Shown here: one piece after another, positions 34,053 to 41,538 of the stretch
How positions within the stretch are numbered: position 1 is the first letter of the stretch
Layout of the letters: every line of letters starts with the position of its first letter
Origin: Pseudomonadota bacterium
Lineage (GTDB): Bacteria > Chloroflexota > UBA6077 > JAJPHF01
Reading direction: 5' to 3'
Assembly: GCA_021325365.1 (NCBI GenBank)
Contig: JAJPHF010000038.1
Location: forward strand, 1-43,551
Length of the DNA: 43,551 nt
The notes under the pieces: generated by a model
Seen by the model: only the letters and a program-made list of their open reading frames with translations
Told to the model about the DNA's origin: nothing
Database searches by the model: none
Program-made: the position numbers and the translations under genes

Positions 34053-34221
34053 CGTGCTCTCCGCGGCCTTCACGACGCCTCCAGCCACGCCGTGCACGGC
34101 GTAGGCGGGCGTCGCGACGGCCAGGGCGCGATTTGGCGGCGCCGCGGCGAAGTCCCCATCAAACATAAAACGTGTCCACCCGAGAAAACGTTACATCGTG
34201 GCGCGAACGACGCACATACCT

Positions 34222-34270
34222 CCCCCAGCCCGATGGCCGGAAGGTGCCCTTCCGGCCATCGGGCTGGGGG
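34222..34270. repeat. Perfect 23-bp inverted repeat with 3-base loop
   Basis: Positions 34222-34244 and 34248-34270 are perfectly complementary over 23 bases; the loop is TGC. The outer arm is CCCCCAGCCCGATGGCCGG followed by AAGG. It is the longest perfect stem I found in the window. It lies between two leftward genes (stop at 34532, start at 34052). Confidence 0.95.
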
Positions 34271-34322
34271 CAAGCCGCTACCAGGGGGCAGTCCCTCGTC
34301 TCCGCTTCGGGCGTCCAGGGGG

Positions 34323-34447
34323 CTCCCTGCCGGGGGCTGCCCCCCCTCCTCACTCCGGGGGAGCCGAGGCGCTCCCCTGCCGGGGGCTGCTCCCCGGCTC
34401 CCATCCGGGGGTGCAGGGGCAGTGGCGCTCGCAGTATTCCGCGCCAC
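34323..34447. repeat. Imperfect 50-bp repeats and a dispersed repeat copy
   Basis: CCTGCCGGGGGCTGC occurs at 34326-34340 and 34376-34390, 50 bases apart, with similar flanks; a related CCTGCCGGGGG is at about 34450. The segment 34419-34446 (GCAGTGGCGCTCGCAGTATT, then CCGCGCC) is, in reverse complement, almost the same as 43217-43244. Confidence 0.8.
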
Positions 34448-34531
34448 ACCCTGCCGGGGGGGTGGGCGGTGTCCCCCCACCTACCCCTCCTCTTCCTCCT
34501 TCCCTTCAGGGAGGGGGGAGAGGAGGGGGTC

Positions 34532-35593
34532 CTACCGCCCCAGCGCCCGCAGCGCGGCCTGCCGCACGCTGTCGTCGCTCCACTGGAGCAGATCCAGCGG
34601 CTCGCTGTAGGTCACCTCGCCCCGCTCCATGTAGAAGCGCTGCTGGTCCATCAGCGAGTCCCAGTTGATCCGGCCGTCCGGGTCGCTGTACGGCGGGATG
34701 GTCTTCTCGATCGTGGCGGCCGGCACGTGCGTGTAATTCTCGATGATCGCCGCGTTCTCGGGCGAGGTCCAGCCTTGCGTCACCAGATCGTTCAGGCCGC
34801 GCAGCAGCCCGCGCATGAACGCCTCGGCCACCGCGCGGTCGCGCAGGAACGTCGGGCCGCCGACCAGCACCGTGATCTGTGCGCCGCGCAGGAACTCTGG
34901 CACGATCTGCACGGCGTAACCCGCCTCGATGGCCGCGGTACCGAACGGTTCGGGCACGAACGCCGCGTCGACCGCCTGGTTGGCCAGGGCCTGCGGGATG
35001 TCGGGGAACTGGATCGGCGTGAAGTCCACGTCGGCCACGGTCAGCCCGGCCGTCTGCATCGCGCCGTTCACAGCATACTCGGCGAAGACGCCAGCGGAAT
35101 TGGTGGCCACCTTACGGCCGCGCAGGCCGGCCGCGTCGCGTGCCTGGCCGCTGTCGTACAGGTCCTTGCGGACGACGAACGGATCGCCACCGGGTCCCGC
35201 CGGCGGGTTGCCGTGCAGGCCCGAGAGGATCTTGGTATCCACGCCCCGCGCGAACCCGTTGAGCACCGCCGCGCCGACCGTCGCCGAGGCCACTTCCAGG
35301 TTGCCGGCCGCCACCTGCGCCATCGCCTCACTGGTCACCTGGATCGGCTGCCAGTCGACCTCGATGCCCTCTTGCGCGAAGTAGCCTTTGTCCATCGGCA
35401 CGAAGAACACCGCGCTCGGGATGATCGGAATCAGCCCCGTCCGGATGCGCGTCAGCTGCGGCAGCGGGGCCGCCGGCGCGCTGGCCCCGCCCCTCGCCGC
35501 CGCGGGCGTGGGCCGCCCCACCGCCGCGGCCGTCGGACCGCCGAGCGCCAGGAGCGCCGTGAGCGCCAGGAGCGCGTACCGGAAACCGGACAC
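34532..35593 (-). CDS. NitT/TauT-type ABC substrate-binding protein
   Basis: A 353-residue binding protein. It differs from the other five in having an ordinary signal peptide (FRYALLALTALLALGG, then TAAA) without a lipobox Cys, so it is probably released or anchored otherwise. The NMT1-like fold shows PSAVFFVPMDKGYFAQEGIE, VGAAVLNGFARG and VDAAFVPEPFGTAAIEAG. The C-terminal segment SDPDGRINWDSL with QQRFYMERGEVTY is close to that of the lipoprotein at 14630. The start is GTG at 35593 with GGGAGGTG five bases upstream. It stands alone, with no transporter or cupin beside it. Confidence 0.88.
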   Translation of the reverse strand: MSGFRYALLALTALLALGGPTAAAVGRPTPAAARGGASAPAAPLPQLTRIRTGLIPIIPSAVFFVPMDKGYFAQEGIEVDWQPIQVTSEAMAQVAAGNLEVASATVGAAVLNGFARGVDTKILSGLHGNPPAGPGGDPFVVRKDLYDSGQARDAAGLRGRKVATNSAGVFAEYAVNGAMQTAGLTVADVDFTPIQFPDIPQALANQAVDAAFVPEPFGTAAIEAGYAVQIVPEFLRGAQITVLVGGPTFLRDRAVAEAFMRGLLRGLNDLVTQGWTSPENAAIIENYTHVPAATIEKTIPPYSDPDGRINWDSLMDQQRFYMERGEVTYSEPLDLLQWSDDSVRQAALRALGR

Positions 35594-35715
35594 GTGGCAC
35601 CTCCCTCCGCCAGCTAGCAATGGACCACCGCCCCGCCGCCTGCGTACCGCTCGCGCCGGCTGGCGTCCCTGGCCCGCCGTTCACGGCGGCGTGGCTCCGT
35701 GGCCATTACCCAATC

Positions 35716-35759
35716 AATCGCTCAACGCTCATCAACCAATTGCTCGACGCTCGTCAACC
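35716..35759. repeat. Two tandem 22-bp units upstream of the binding-protein gene
   Basis: Units 35716-35737 and 35738-35759 match at 19 of 22 positions and directly abut. Read leftward each begins GGTTGA-C/T-G, giving two TTGA(C/T)G boxes. The pair lies about 125-165 bases upstream of the GTG at 35593, a good position for operator half-sites or a promoter, in an A/T-richer spot. Confidence 0.75.
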
Positions 35760-35785
35760 CGGCTCGATTAGGTACCGCCACGATG

Positions 35786-36613
35786 TCAAATGGTGTCCGC
35801 GACCGCCTCTTCCTGCACGCCGAACAACGCGCTCTCGGGGGCCGCCAGCACCGCGTCGGCTTGCAGCGGCAGTTGTCTGCGCGGCAGCAGGCGCACGCGC
35901 TGCCAGCCGTGCGTGAAGCGAATCGAGGCCTCGTGGCCCACCTGCAGGCGGCCGCTGCCGAGCGTGGCGCCGGTGACCGCTTGCAGCCCATCGGCCAGGC
36001 AGCCGTCGGCGCCCACGCACACCCTGAGCGCCGGGTCCTTCGCGGCGACGCCCCAGGCGCGCATGACGTGCGTCAGCATCCGCGCGGCCAGCGCCGCCCC
36101 CACGCAGGCCTCGCCGTGGAAGTGGACCGCCTCCAAGAACAGATCGGCCGCGATCGCTGCCGCCGCGTCGTCGCGCGGCAGCGTCTCGTAGTAGGTGCGC
36201 GCGGCGAAGATCGCGTCCCAGCCGGGCGCGTAGCGCTTGATGTCCACGACCGGCGTGCCGTCCACGAAGTCCAGGCGGTCCAGGTGGATCACCCGCTCCT
36301 CCACCCCCAGCAGCCGCGCCGCCGTGAGCCCCAGCGGGTTCGGCCGCGCGGCGTGGCGCAGTCCGAACACCCCCCGCCCCGCGCCGCCCGGCCGCGCGTG
36401 CCGCCCGCGCGTCTGCAGCGGAGCCTCGCCCGTCACCCCGTGCAGCCAGGCGAGGATCCACACGTGCGTGTTGCTCGCGATCTCGGCCAGCGCCGGCGCG
36501 AACGCCTCGTACACTTCGACGCTCGCCGGCACGCCGTTCACCGGCATCGCGCCCGCGTCGCTCACCGGCGACCGCACGACCCCGACAGGACGAAGACCGA
36601 ACCGCTCGTCCAC
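35786..36613 (-). CDS. TrmO-like (TsaA/UPF0066) and FmdE domain fusion protein
   Basis: A 275-residue two-domain protein. Residues about 7-133 match TrmO, the SAM-dependent methyltransferase that modifies tRNA t6A37: LRPVGVVRSPV, VFGLRHAARPNPLGLTAARL and DFVDGTPVVDIKRYAP. Residues about 152-250 match FmdE: HFHGEACVGAALAARM (Cys170) and GADGCLADGLQAVTGAT (Cys205). The canonical FHGHxCPG motif has Glu168 in place of the second His. The GTG start at 36613 with GGGAG five bases upstream is preferred: an upstream frame to 36904 would translate a palindromic repeat. FmdE-like domains bind metal and occur in formylmethanofuran dehydrogenase and other proteins. The joint function is unknown. Confidence 0.8.
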   Translation of the reverse strand: MDERFGLRPVGVVRSPVSDAGAMPVNGVPASVEVYEAFAPALAEIASNTHVWILAWLHGVTGEAPLQTRGRHARPGGAGRGVFGLRHAARPNPLGLTAARLLGVEERVIHLDRLDFVDGTPVVDIKRYAPGWDAIFAARTYYETLPRDDAAAAIAADLFLEAVHFHGEACVGAALAARMLTHVMRAWGVAAKDPALRVCVGADGCLADGLQAVTGATLGSGRLQVGHEASIRFTHGWQRVRLLPRRQLPLQADAVLAAPESALFGVQEEAVADTI

Positions 36614-36631
36614 AGTGCTCCCGCTGACCTC

Positions 36632-36738
36632 CTTCCCCAACCCCCTCCCCCACAAGGAGCGGGAGCCTCCGGCTCCGCCGTCCCCGGCGTCCTCCCCCTT
36701 TCTCCCTACGGGGGAGAGGGGGGCAGGGGGGTGAGGGG
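36632..36738. repeat. Composite palindromic G/C element
   Basis: C-rich left end (CTTCCCCAACCCCCTCCCCC), an inner hairpin GGAGCC-TCC-GGCTCC (36662-36676) and a G-rich right end after a CTCCC-TACG-GGGGAG-like hairpin, closing with GGGGGGTGAGGGG. It belongs to the same loose family as the elements at 38065, 39451 and 43409 and lies in the divergent region of the TrmO-FmdE and sbcD-like genes. Confidence 0.75.
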
Positions 36739-36784
36739 TCCGCCCCCCATAGTCCGACAATGGTACTACGCGGTCCCCGCCAGG

Positions 36785-36790
36785 TACAAT
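36785..36790 (+). promoter_or_regulatory. Possible -10 box (TACAAT) of the sbcD-like gene
   Basis: TACAAT lies 77 bases before the ATG at 36867. The expected -35 position has no good match, so the assignment rests on the hexamer and location. Confidence 0.4.
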
Positions 36791-36866
36791 TTGGGGAACG
36801 CCTGTTCGCATTTTCCAGGCCACCCGCGCCGTCGAACCGCGCGAAATCGCGCCGGGCTGGTAGCGA

Positions 36867-38042
36867 ATGCCAACACCTCTCCGCGTCGTCGTCACGTCCG
36901 ACAACCACCTGGGCCGCTACTACGACCGGCTCGCGCCGCGCGCGCTCGAGACGCGCCGCGCCTGGCTGCGGCAGGGCTGGGAGGCCGCGGTCGCCTGCGC
37001 GCTCGACGAGGGCGCGCATCTCTTCTTGCAGGCCGGCGACCTGTTCGACACGCCCGAGCCCCGCAACGCCGAGCGCGTCGCCGTCGCCGAGGCGCTCGCC
37101 CGCCTCGACGCGGCCGGCGTCGGCTGCTTCGCCATCGGCGGCAACCACGACACGCCCCGCCAGCGCACCGACCACGGCGGCGCGGCGCCCCAGGCGGTCT
37201 ACGCGGGCCTCGGCCGCCTGCAGCTCTTGCACGCCACCGGCCGCATCGTCACGCACCTGCGCGAGATTGCCGGCTGGCGGGTCGCCATCGGCGGGCTCGG
37301 CTGGAACCCCGCGCTCGCACCCGGCGCCGACCCCCTTGCCGACCAGGCCTGGGACGTGGCTGCCGACCTGCGGCTGCTCCTGCTCCACCACAGCGTCGAG
37401 GGCCACATCTATCCCGGCGCCAACGAGCCGCGCCTGGCCCAACAAACGCTCGCGCGCTTCCCCGCCGACGCTTTCTTCGTCGGTCACGTCCACCACCACG
37501 CGCGCCTCACGCTCGACGGGCGGCTGGTCGTCGTCCCCGGCGCCACCGAGCGCATGACCTTTGGCGAGCGCGACGAGACGCCCGGCTTCGTCTACCTGGA
37601 GCTCACGCCCGGCGGCGTCGAGCGGCTGGAGCACCGCGCCGTCGCCAGCCAGCCGCGCCACGAGACGACCGTGCGCCTGGAGACGCTCGACGGCGACGAC
37701 CTGGCCGCCGCGCTCTTGCGCCGCATCGAGCCCGTCTGCCATCCCGAGGCGCTCGTGCGCGTGAAGCTCGTGGGCCAGGTCAGCCGCGACGCCTACCACG
37801 CCCTCGACCTGGCCGGCGCGCGCGACTTCGGCGCCGCGCGCTGCGCCCTCTTCGACCTGCACGCCGACGGCCTCACCCTCGCCGACGAGCTGCTGCCGGC
37901 CGGCGAGCCGGTGCGCGTGGCGCCGCGCGACGAGCTGGCTTGCTGCGCCGACGAGCTGCTCGCCGCCACCGCCGACCCCGCCGAGCGCGACCTCCTCCTC
38001 GCCACCCGCGCGGCCGTCCTGGCGGCGTACGACAATGAGTGA
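36867..38042 (+). CDS. sbcD: SbcD/YhaO-like DNA repair metallophosphoesterase
   Basis: A 391-residue calcineurin-like nuclease of the Mre11/SbcD type. The phosphoesterase motifs are complete: Asp12/His14 (TSDNHLG), Asp58 (AGDLFD), Asn93-His94-Asp95 (GGNHD), then LLHHS and GHVHHH. It would act with the Rad50/SbcC-like ATPase encoded next on DNA ends and hairpins. The ATG at 36867 has only a weak ribosome-binding site. The C-terminal capping part (from about 270) is less conserved. Since the partner ATPase is YhaN-like, this protein may be better named YhaO-like. Confidence 0.9.
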   Translation: MPTPLRVVVTSDNHLGRYYDRLAPRALETRRAWLRQGWEAAVACALDEGAHLFLQAGDLFDTPEPRNAERVAVAEALARLDAAGVGCFAIGGNHDTPRQRTDHGGAAPQAVYAGLGRLQLLHATGRIVTHLREIAGWRVAIGGLGWNPALAPGADPLADQAWDVAADLRLLLLHHSVEGHIYPGANEPRLAQQTLARFPADAFFVGHVHHHARLTLDGRLVVVPGATERMTFGERDETPGFVYLELTPGGVERLEHRAVASQPRHETTVRLETLDGDDLAAALLRRIEPVCHPEALVRVKLVGQVSRDAYHALDLAGARDFGAARCALFDLHADGLTLADELLPAGEPVRVAPRDELACCADELLAATADPAERDLLLATRAAVLAAYDNE

Positions 38043-38064
38043 GCTAGGCGTGTCGTCGCCGCGA

Positions 38065-38147
38065 GCCCTCACCCCGACCCTCTCCCTTTGCGAGAGAGGG
38101 CAGACTGACTCCCCTCTCCCCCTGGGAGAGGGGCTGGGGGTGAGGGC
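38065..38147. repeat. Inverted pair of 36-bp palindromic units
   Basis: Two 36-base units (38065-38100 and 38112-38147) face each other across an 11-base spacer, with perfect 11-base outer ends GCCCTCACCCC and GGGGTGAGGGC. The right unit contains CCCTCTCCCCCTGGGAGAGG, identical to part of the EutA repeat at 13545. The element ends at the base before the GTG start of the sbcC-like gene. Confidence 0.9.
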
Positions 38148-40499
38148 GTGATCCTCCTCGAACGCCTCCGCGTCGACCGCTTCAAGGGCCTGCGCGACGT
38201 CGCGCTCGTCTTTCCCGAGCGCGGCAGCGTGCTCGTCGAGGGGCTGAATGAGGCCGGCAAGTCCACCCTCTTCGAGAGCGTCTACTTCGCCCTCTACGGC
38301 AGCCTCCTCGCCAGCGAGGAGAACCGCGGCGGCCTGGAGAGCGCCATCGGCTACGGCGCCGCCGAGGCGCGCGTCGAATTGGCCTTCCGCGTCGGCGACA
38401 CGCGCCTCGAAGTCACGCGCATCATCCGTCGCGGCAAGCCGAGCCGCGCCCGCCTGCGCCTGCGCCCGCCCGACGGCCGCGAGGAAGAGGTCGGCCAGAT
38501 CGCCGCCATCAACCGCCGCATCGTGCAGGAGATGGGCGACCTGGAGGGTGCCGCCCTGCTCGACTCCTGCTTCGTCGAGCAGAAGAAGCTGGAGAAGCTG
38601 GAGGCGATGGACGCCCGCGAGCGCGAGGCGGCCCTGCTGCGCCTGCTGAACCTCGACCGCCTGGCCGCCCTGGAGCGCCGCTTCCGTACCGGCCGCGCCG
38701 ACGAGCGCGCGCTGGAAGCCGCCGAGGCCCGCGCCGAGCTGGCCGCGATCCGCGAGGCCATCCCCGCCCGCGAGGCCGAGGAGGCCGAGATCGTCCGCGC
38801 CCTGCGCGCCGCCGCCCTGCGCCGCGACCTGGACGCGCTCGCCCAGCACGAGGCCGACGCCGCTGCCGCGCGTGCCGACTGCCGCCGCCTGGAAGCCGCG
38901 CGCGTCGACCGCTGGGCGGCCGAGGCCGCGGCTACCGAGCGCAACCTGCTGCGCGAGTGGGAGCGCCTGGAGGCCGCGGCGGCCAGCGCCGCCGGTCTCA
39001 CCGCTGCCGAACAGGCCGCCGCCACCGCCCAGGCTCGCCTGGCCGCCCAGGCCGCCACCGCGCGGACTCGCGCCACCCAGACGCTCGTCAGCGGCGCCGC
39101 CGCCGTGCTCCTCCTCGCCAGCGCCTTCGCCCTCGGCCAGTCCGCTTCGACCACCCGCCCACCGGGCCTCGCCGCCGGCCTGGCCGCGCTCGGCCTCGTG
39201 CTCGCCGCCGCCGCCCTCTGGCTCGGCCGCCGCTGGGCCAGCGCTCGCGCCACCCGCGCCGTCGCCCAGGCGACCGCCGCCACGGCCGCCGACTCGCTCG
39301 CCACCGCCCGCGCCCGGGCCCACCTCGCCGCCCAGCTGGGCATCGACGAGGCCGCGCGCTTCGACCTCGCCGCCCAGTTCGCCGTCCTCGGCACCGTCCC
39401 GCCCGAATCCCTCGCCGACTGCCGCGCGCGCCTCGCCGCATTGGAGGTTAACCTAACCCCCCCGGCCCCCCTTCCCTTCGAAGGAAGGGGGGAGCCGGTA
39501 GAGACGACGCCAGGTTCTACCCTGTCTCGCCACGAGGGCGCCGGGGGAGTCGGTAGAGCCGACGCCGATTCTCCCCCTTCCCGCATCGGGAGGGGGGCCG
39601 GGGGGGTAGGTCTCCCCGCCGTCGAGCGCGCGCTTGGTGAGGCGGCCGCCCGCGAGGCCGCGGCCGTCGAGCAGGCCGCCGCCCGGCGCGATGCCATCAC
39701 CCGCGCCCTCGACGCGCTGGACCTGCCGCCGCCCGCCGAGCTGTCCGTCGGGGCGATCGCCCATCTCCTGCCCGCCGTGGCCGCCGCCCCCGCCGCCCCC
39801 GACGCGCTCGCCGCGCGCCGCGACGCCCTCCTGGCCGAGCTAGGCGCGCTCCGCGATCGCCAGGCGGCGCTGGAAGCGCGGTGGGGCCTCGCCGCCACGC
39901 CGCTCGACCGCGCCGCCTGCGCGGCCGAGGCGGCCGCCCTGCGCCGCGACCTGGCCGTGCGCGCGCGCGCCCAGGGCATCATCGCCATTGCGCGTGACCG
40001 CCTCGTGCAGCGCGTGCTTCCGAACACCGTCCGGCACATGCAGCTCCTGCTGCCGCTGCTCACCGCCGGCCGCTACCGCGACGCCGCGATCACCGACGAC
40101 TACCGCATCCGCGTCTGGGACGAGCGTGCCGGCCGCTACGTCGCCAAGCACCTCTTCTCGGGCGGCACCCGCGACCAGTTCTCGCTCGCCCTGCGCCTGG
40201 CCTTCGCGCTCGCCACTCTGCCCGCCGAACGGGGCGCCCGCCCCGGCTTCCTCTTCCTCGATGAGCCGCTCAGCGCCTTCGACGCGCCCCGCGCCCGCGC
40301 CCTCGTCGAGCTGCTGACGACCGGCTACGTCGCGCAGCACTTCGCCCAGATCTTCGTCATCTCGCACGGCGGCCCCTTCGACCGCCACGCCTTCCCCTAC
40401 ACCATCCGCCTCGCCAACGGCCGCGTCGTCGACAGCAGCCTGCCGTCGGCTCCCGCTGCGTCCGCGCCCAGCCCGCCCCTCGCCAGCACCGCGCTCTGA
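38148..40499 (+). CDS. SbcC/Rad50-like ATPase with membrane hairpin (YhaN type)
   Basis: A 783-residue ATPase. Walker A GLNEAGKST is at 32-40; the C-terminal lobe has the ABC signature LFSGGTRDQ and Walker B FLFLDEP. Long Ala/Glu/Arg-rich coiled-coil arms lie between. Instead of the Zn-hook CxxC of SbcC, the tip has two hydrophobic segments (about 313-330 and 338-360), as in YhaN. Residues about 435-488 come from a palindromic element (39451-39611) inserted in frame. The GTG at 38148 is used because it starts the conserved MILLERLRVDRFKGL; its ribosome-binding site (GGGGGTGAGGG) lies in another repeat. The partner is the upstream nuclease, and the role is processing of DNA ends, perhaps at the membrane. 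Confidence 0.88.
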   Translation: MILLERLRVDRFKGLRDVALVFPERGSVLVEGLNEAGKSTLFESVYFALYGSLLASEENRGGLESAIGYGAAEARVELAFRVGDTRLEVTRIIRRGKPSRARLRLRPPDGREEEVGQIAAINRRIVQEMGDLEGAALLDSCFVEQKKLEKLEAMDAREREAALLRLLNLDRLAALERRFRTGRADERALEAAEARAELAAIREAIPAREAEEAEIVRALRAAALRRDLDALAQHEADAAAARADCRRLEAARVDRWAAEAAATERNLLREWERLEAAAASAAGLTAAEQAAATAQARLAAQAATARTRATQTLVSGAAAVLLLASAFALGQSASTTRPPGLAAGLAALGLVLAAAALWLGRRWASARATRAVAQATAATAADSLATARARAHLAAQLGIDEAARFDLAAQFAVLGTVPPESLADCRARLAALEVNLTPPAPLPFEGRGEPVETTPGSTLSRHEGAGGVGRADADSPPSRIGRGAGGVGLPAVERALGEAAAREAAAVEQAAARRDAITRALDALDLPPPAELSVGAIAHLLPAVAAAPAAPDALAARRDALLAELGALRDRQAALEARWGLAATPLDRAACAAEAAALRRDLAVRARAQGIIAIARDRLVQRVLPNTVRHMQLLLPLLTAGRYRDAAITDDYRIRVWDERAGRYVAKHLFSGGTRDQFSLALRLAFALATLPAERGARPGFLFLDEPLSAFDAPRARALVELLTTGYVAQHFAQIFVISHGGPFDRHAFPYTIRLANGRVVDSSLPSAPAASAPSPPLASTAL
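39451..39611. repeat. 161-bp palindromic element inside the sbcC-like gene
   Basis: The ends are inverted repeats of about 24 bases: ACCTAACCCCCCCGGCCCCC at the left, and the complement ACCTACCCCCCCGGCCCCCC at the right. Inside are two hairpin modules (CCCCCCTTCC/GGAAGGGGGG at 39466-39492 and CCCCCTTCCC/CGGGAGGGGG near 39572-39597), each beside a copy of CGGTAGAG-x-CGACGCC. The reading frame stays open and the flanking coiled-coil continues. Confidence 0.92.
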
Positions 40500-40532
40500 C
40501 CCGCGACGTGGCGTGTCGCGGCGCCCGCGCGC

Positions 40533-40561
40533 TTGCCGAGCGAGCGGCCGCGCCGTACAAT
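40533..40561 (+). promoter_or_regulatory. Sigma-70-like promoter of the glycosyltransferase-manC unit
   Basis: TTGCCG (40533-40538) and TACAAT (40556-40561) are spaced by exactly 17 bases, about 213 bases before the TTG start at 40774. The 274-base gap contains nothing else that I recognise. Confidence 0.6.
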
Positions 40562-40773
40562 CTGGCGGCGAGCAGTTCGCGTGGACGCTGGCACGGCGAC
40601 TGCGGTCCAGTGGCCATACGGCGATGTGCTGTGGCCGGGCCAGCCCGGCCCAGGCCGTCCGAGGCGTCGCGCCACTGCGAGCCATGCGGCCCGGACAGCC
40701 GCGGCCCGTGACGGGGTAACGTTCCCGCGCGCCAGATCCTCGCGGCACACCCGCAACGTCGAGGAGGACCGGC

Positions 40774-41505
40774 TTGGACGTTTCCATCGTCATCCGGGCG
40801 AAGAACGAAGCCCGGTTTATCGGGGAGACGCTCGAGGCCATCGGTCGCCAGGACGGCGTGAGCCGCGTCGAGGTAATCGTCGTCGACTCGGGCTCGACGG
40901 ACGGCACGCTGGACATCGTGCGCCGCTTTCCGGTCCGGCTCATCGAGATCCCGCCCGCGACGTTCACGTATGGCCGGGCGCTGAACCTCGGCGTGGCCGC
41001 CGCCCGCGGCGACGTGGTCGTTAGCCTGAGCGCCCACTCGCTGCCTGCTCACGAGCGCTGGCTGGCCAACCTGGTCCGCAACTTCGCCGACGCGCGTGTC
41101 GCGGGGGTCTACGGCCGCCAGATACCGCGCGCCAATGCCTCGATTTTCGACCTGTTCGGCATGACGCTGTCCGGTGTCACCAGCACGCGGCGCCGCTGGC
41201 AGGAGCAGGACATGATGTTCTCCAACGCCAACGGCGCCTTCCGTCGTCGGCTCTGCCGCGCGTTCCCCTTCGACGAGCGGTTGCTTGGCGCCGAAGACCT
41301 CGCCTGGGCGCAACAGGTCCAGGCCCAGAGCTACGCCATCGTCTACGAGCCCGGCGCGCCCGTCTACCACTCGCACGGCGAGTCGCTGCCGCACCTGCTG
41401 CGGCGCCTGGCCAAGGACCAGCCGACCATCGTCAAGCTGAAGCTCGGACTACTCAAGCCGGCCGAGCGGGAGGCGCCCGCACCGGTCCTGCCCGAGGGTA
41501 GCTAG
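40774..41505 (+). CDS. Glycosyltransferase family 2 protein
   Basis: A 243-residue GT-A fold transferase. The N-terminus has SIVIRAKNEARFIGETL and VIVVDSGSTDGTLD, the nucleotide-sugar-binding start; GAEDLAWAQQV in the middle supplies the acidic catalytic-base region. No membrane segment is evident, so it is cytoplasmic or peripheral. It begins at TTG 40774 with AGGAGG six bases upstream; no better ATG start is nearby. It is followed 33 bases later by manC, so a mannose-containing surface polysaccharide is a likely product. The acceptor is unknown. Confidence 0.9.
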   Translation: MDVSIVIRAKNEARFIGETLEAIGRQDGVSRVEVIVVDSGSTDGTLDIVRRFPVRLIEIPPATFTYGRALNLGVAAARGDVVVSLSAHSLPAHERWLANLVRNFADARVAGVYGRQIPRANASIFDLFGMTLSGVTSTRRRWQEQDMMFSNANGAFRRRLCRAFPFDERLLGAEDLAWAQQVQAQSYAIVYEPGAPVYHSHGESLPHLLRRLAKDQPTIVKLKLGLLKPAEREAPAPVLPEGS

Positions 41506-41538
41506 CGTGCGACGCACCGCGCCCCCTGGGGCCGCGCG

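Larger units (their letters stand above)
34053..34531. other. Gene-free, repeat-rich intergenic region
   Basis: These 479 bases hold no supported gene. From 34140 on they are filled with G/C repeats: a perfect 23-bp hairpin (34222-34270), an imperfect 50-bp repeat, a copy of a repeat also found at 43063-43257, and a palindromic element close to the stop of the binding-protein gene (about 34480-34531). Confidence 0.7.

Noticed and set aside
34053..34166. ATG at 34166 as the start of the membrane-anchored protein
   Set aside because: It adds 38 residues before the membrane anchor and has no well-placed ribosome-binding site; the ATG at 34052 has GGAG seven bases upstream.
36614..36904. A longer N-terminus for the TrmO-FmdE protein
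   Set aside because: It would translate a palindromic repeat and overlap the divergent sbcD-like gene; a GTG with a ribosome-binding site at 36613 fits homology.
35754..39323. A leftward open frame of 1189 codons antisense to the sbcD/sbcC-like genes
   Set aside because: Gly/Ala/Glu/Arg-rich shadow of the rightward genes, which have complete catalytic motifs.
38148..40499. The sbcC-like gene as a pseudogene broken by the insert
   Set aside because: The frame stays open across the element and both ATPase lobes keep all motifs.
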